Below, one piece after another: positions 58,781 through 64,000 of a DNA stretch of 64,000 nucleotides (its first letter is position 1; every line of letters begins with the position of its first letter). This DNA is from Seriola aureovittata. Taxonomy: Eukaryota > Chordata > Actinopteri > Carangiformes > Carangidae. Where the stretch lies: NCBI RefSeq assembly GCF_021018895.1, contig NC_079373.1, positions 21,088,501-21,152,500 of the forward strand, in the 5' to 3' direction. The translations under genes and the position numbers were made by a program. Below the pieces are notes generated by a model. It saw nothing but the letters and a program-made list of their open reading frames with translations, was not told where the DNA came from and did no database searches.

Positions 58781-64000
<5,220 letters not shown>

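Overview
The window is vertebrate nuclear DNA, most likely from a percomorph (spiny-rayed) teleost. Compact multi-exon genes have GT-AG introns, microsatellites are long, and many short interspersed elements look like families I know from spiny-rayed fishes. I see no bacterial features, CRISPR array, rRNA or functional tRNA gene. The species cannot be named from this window.

Layout, left to right. (1) 1-11135 is non-coding and most likely belongs to the long first intron of cecr2. (2) 11136-27975 (+) carries 17 coding exons of cecr2, a DDT/AT-hook/bromodomain chromatin-remodelling protein (1592 codons here; the first exon lies off the left edge). A 3' UTR of about 3.3 kb follows, ending near 31290. 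(3) 33228-37919 (+) is ada2 (cecr1), a secreted adenosine deaminase of 506 aa in nine coding exons. (4) 38739-40738 (-) is a RIB43A-family ciliary gene (ribc2-like, 358 aa) that converges on ada2. (5) 44106-50200 (-) and 53081-57779 (-) are two tandem galnt8-like glycosyltransferase genes with 11 coding exons each and nearly identical exon lengths and phases. (6) 58781-64000 (-) is ndufa9, a mitochondrial complex I subunit, with its first exon(s) off the right edge.

All exon chains were joined by hand from splice sites, reading phase and protein similarity recalled from the human proteins. Each chain keeps frame to its stop codon. The gene order joins relatives of human 22q11 genes (CECR2, ADA2) to relatives of human 12p13 genes (GALNT8, NDUFA9), which suggests an old linkage. 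The genes do not form one pathway; they are neighbours in chromatin, extracellular purine metabolism, cilia, Golgi glycosylation and respiration.

The most distinctive non-genic features are an 875-bp hAT-type element in an ndufa9 intron with an exact 8-bp target duplication and a broken BED zinc-finger relic, a foldback element of about 410 bp in another ndufa9 intron, a UG-repeat tract just downstream of an ndufa9 donor site, an RFX X-box-like motif about 100 bp upstream of the ciliary gene, and a homeodomain-type TAAT cluster between cecr2 and ada2. I did not find a convincing wholly new biological system.
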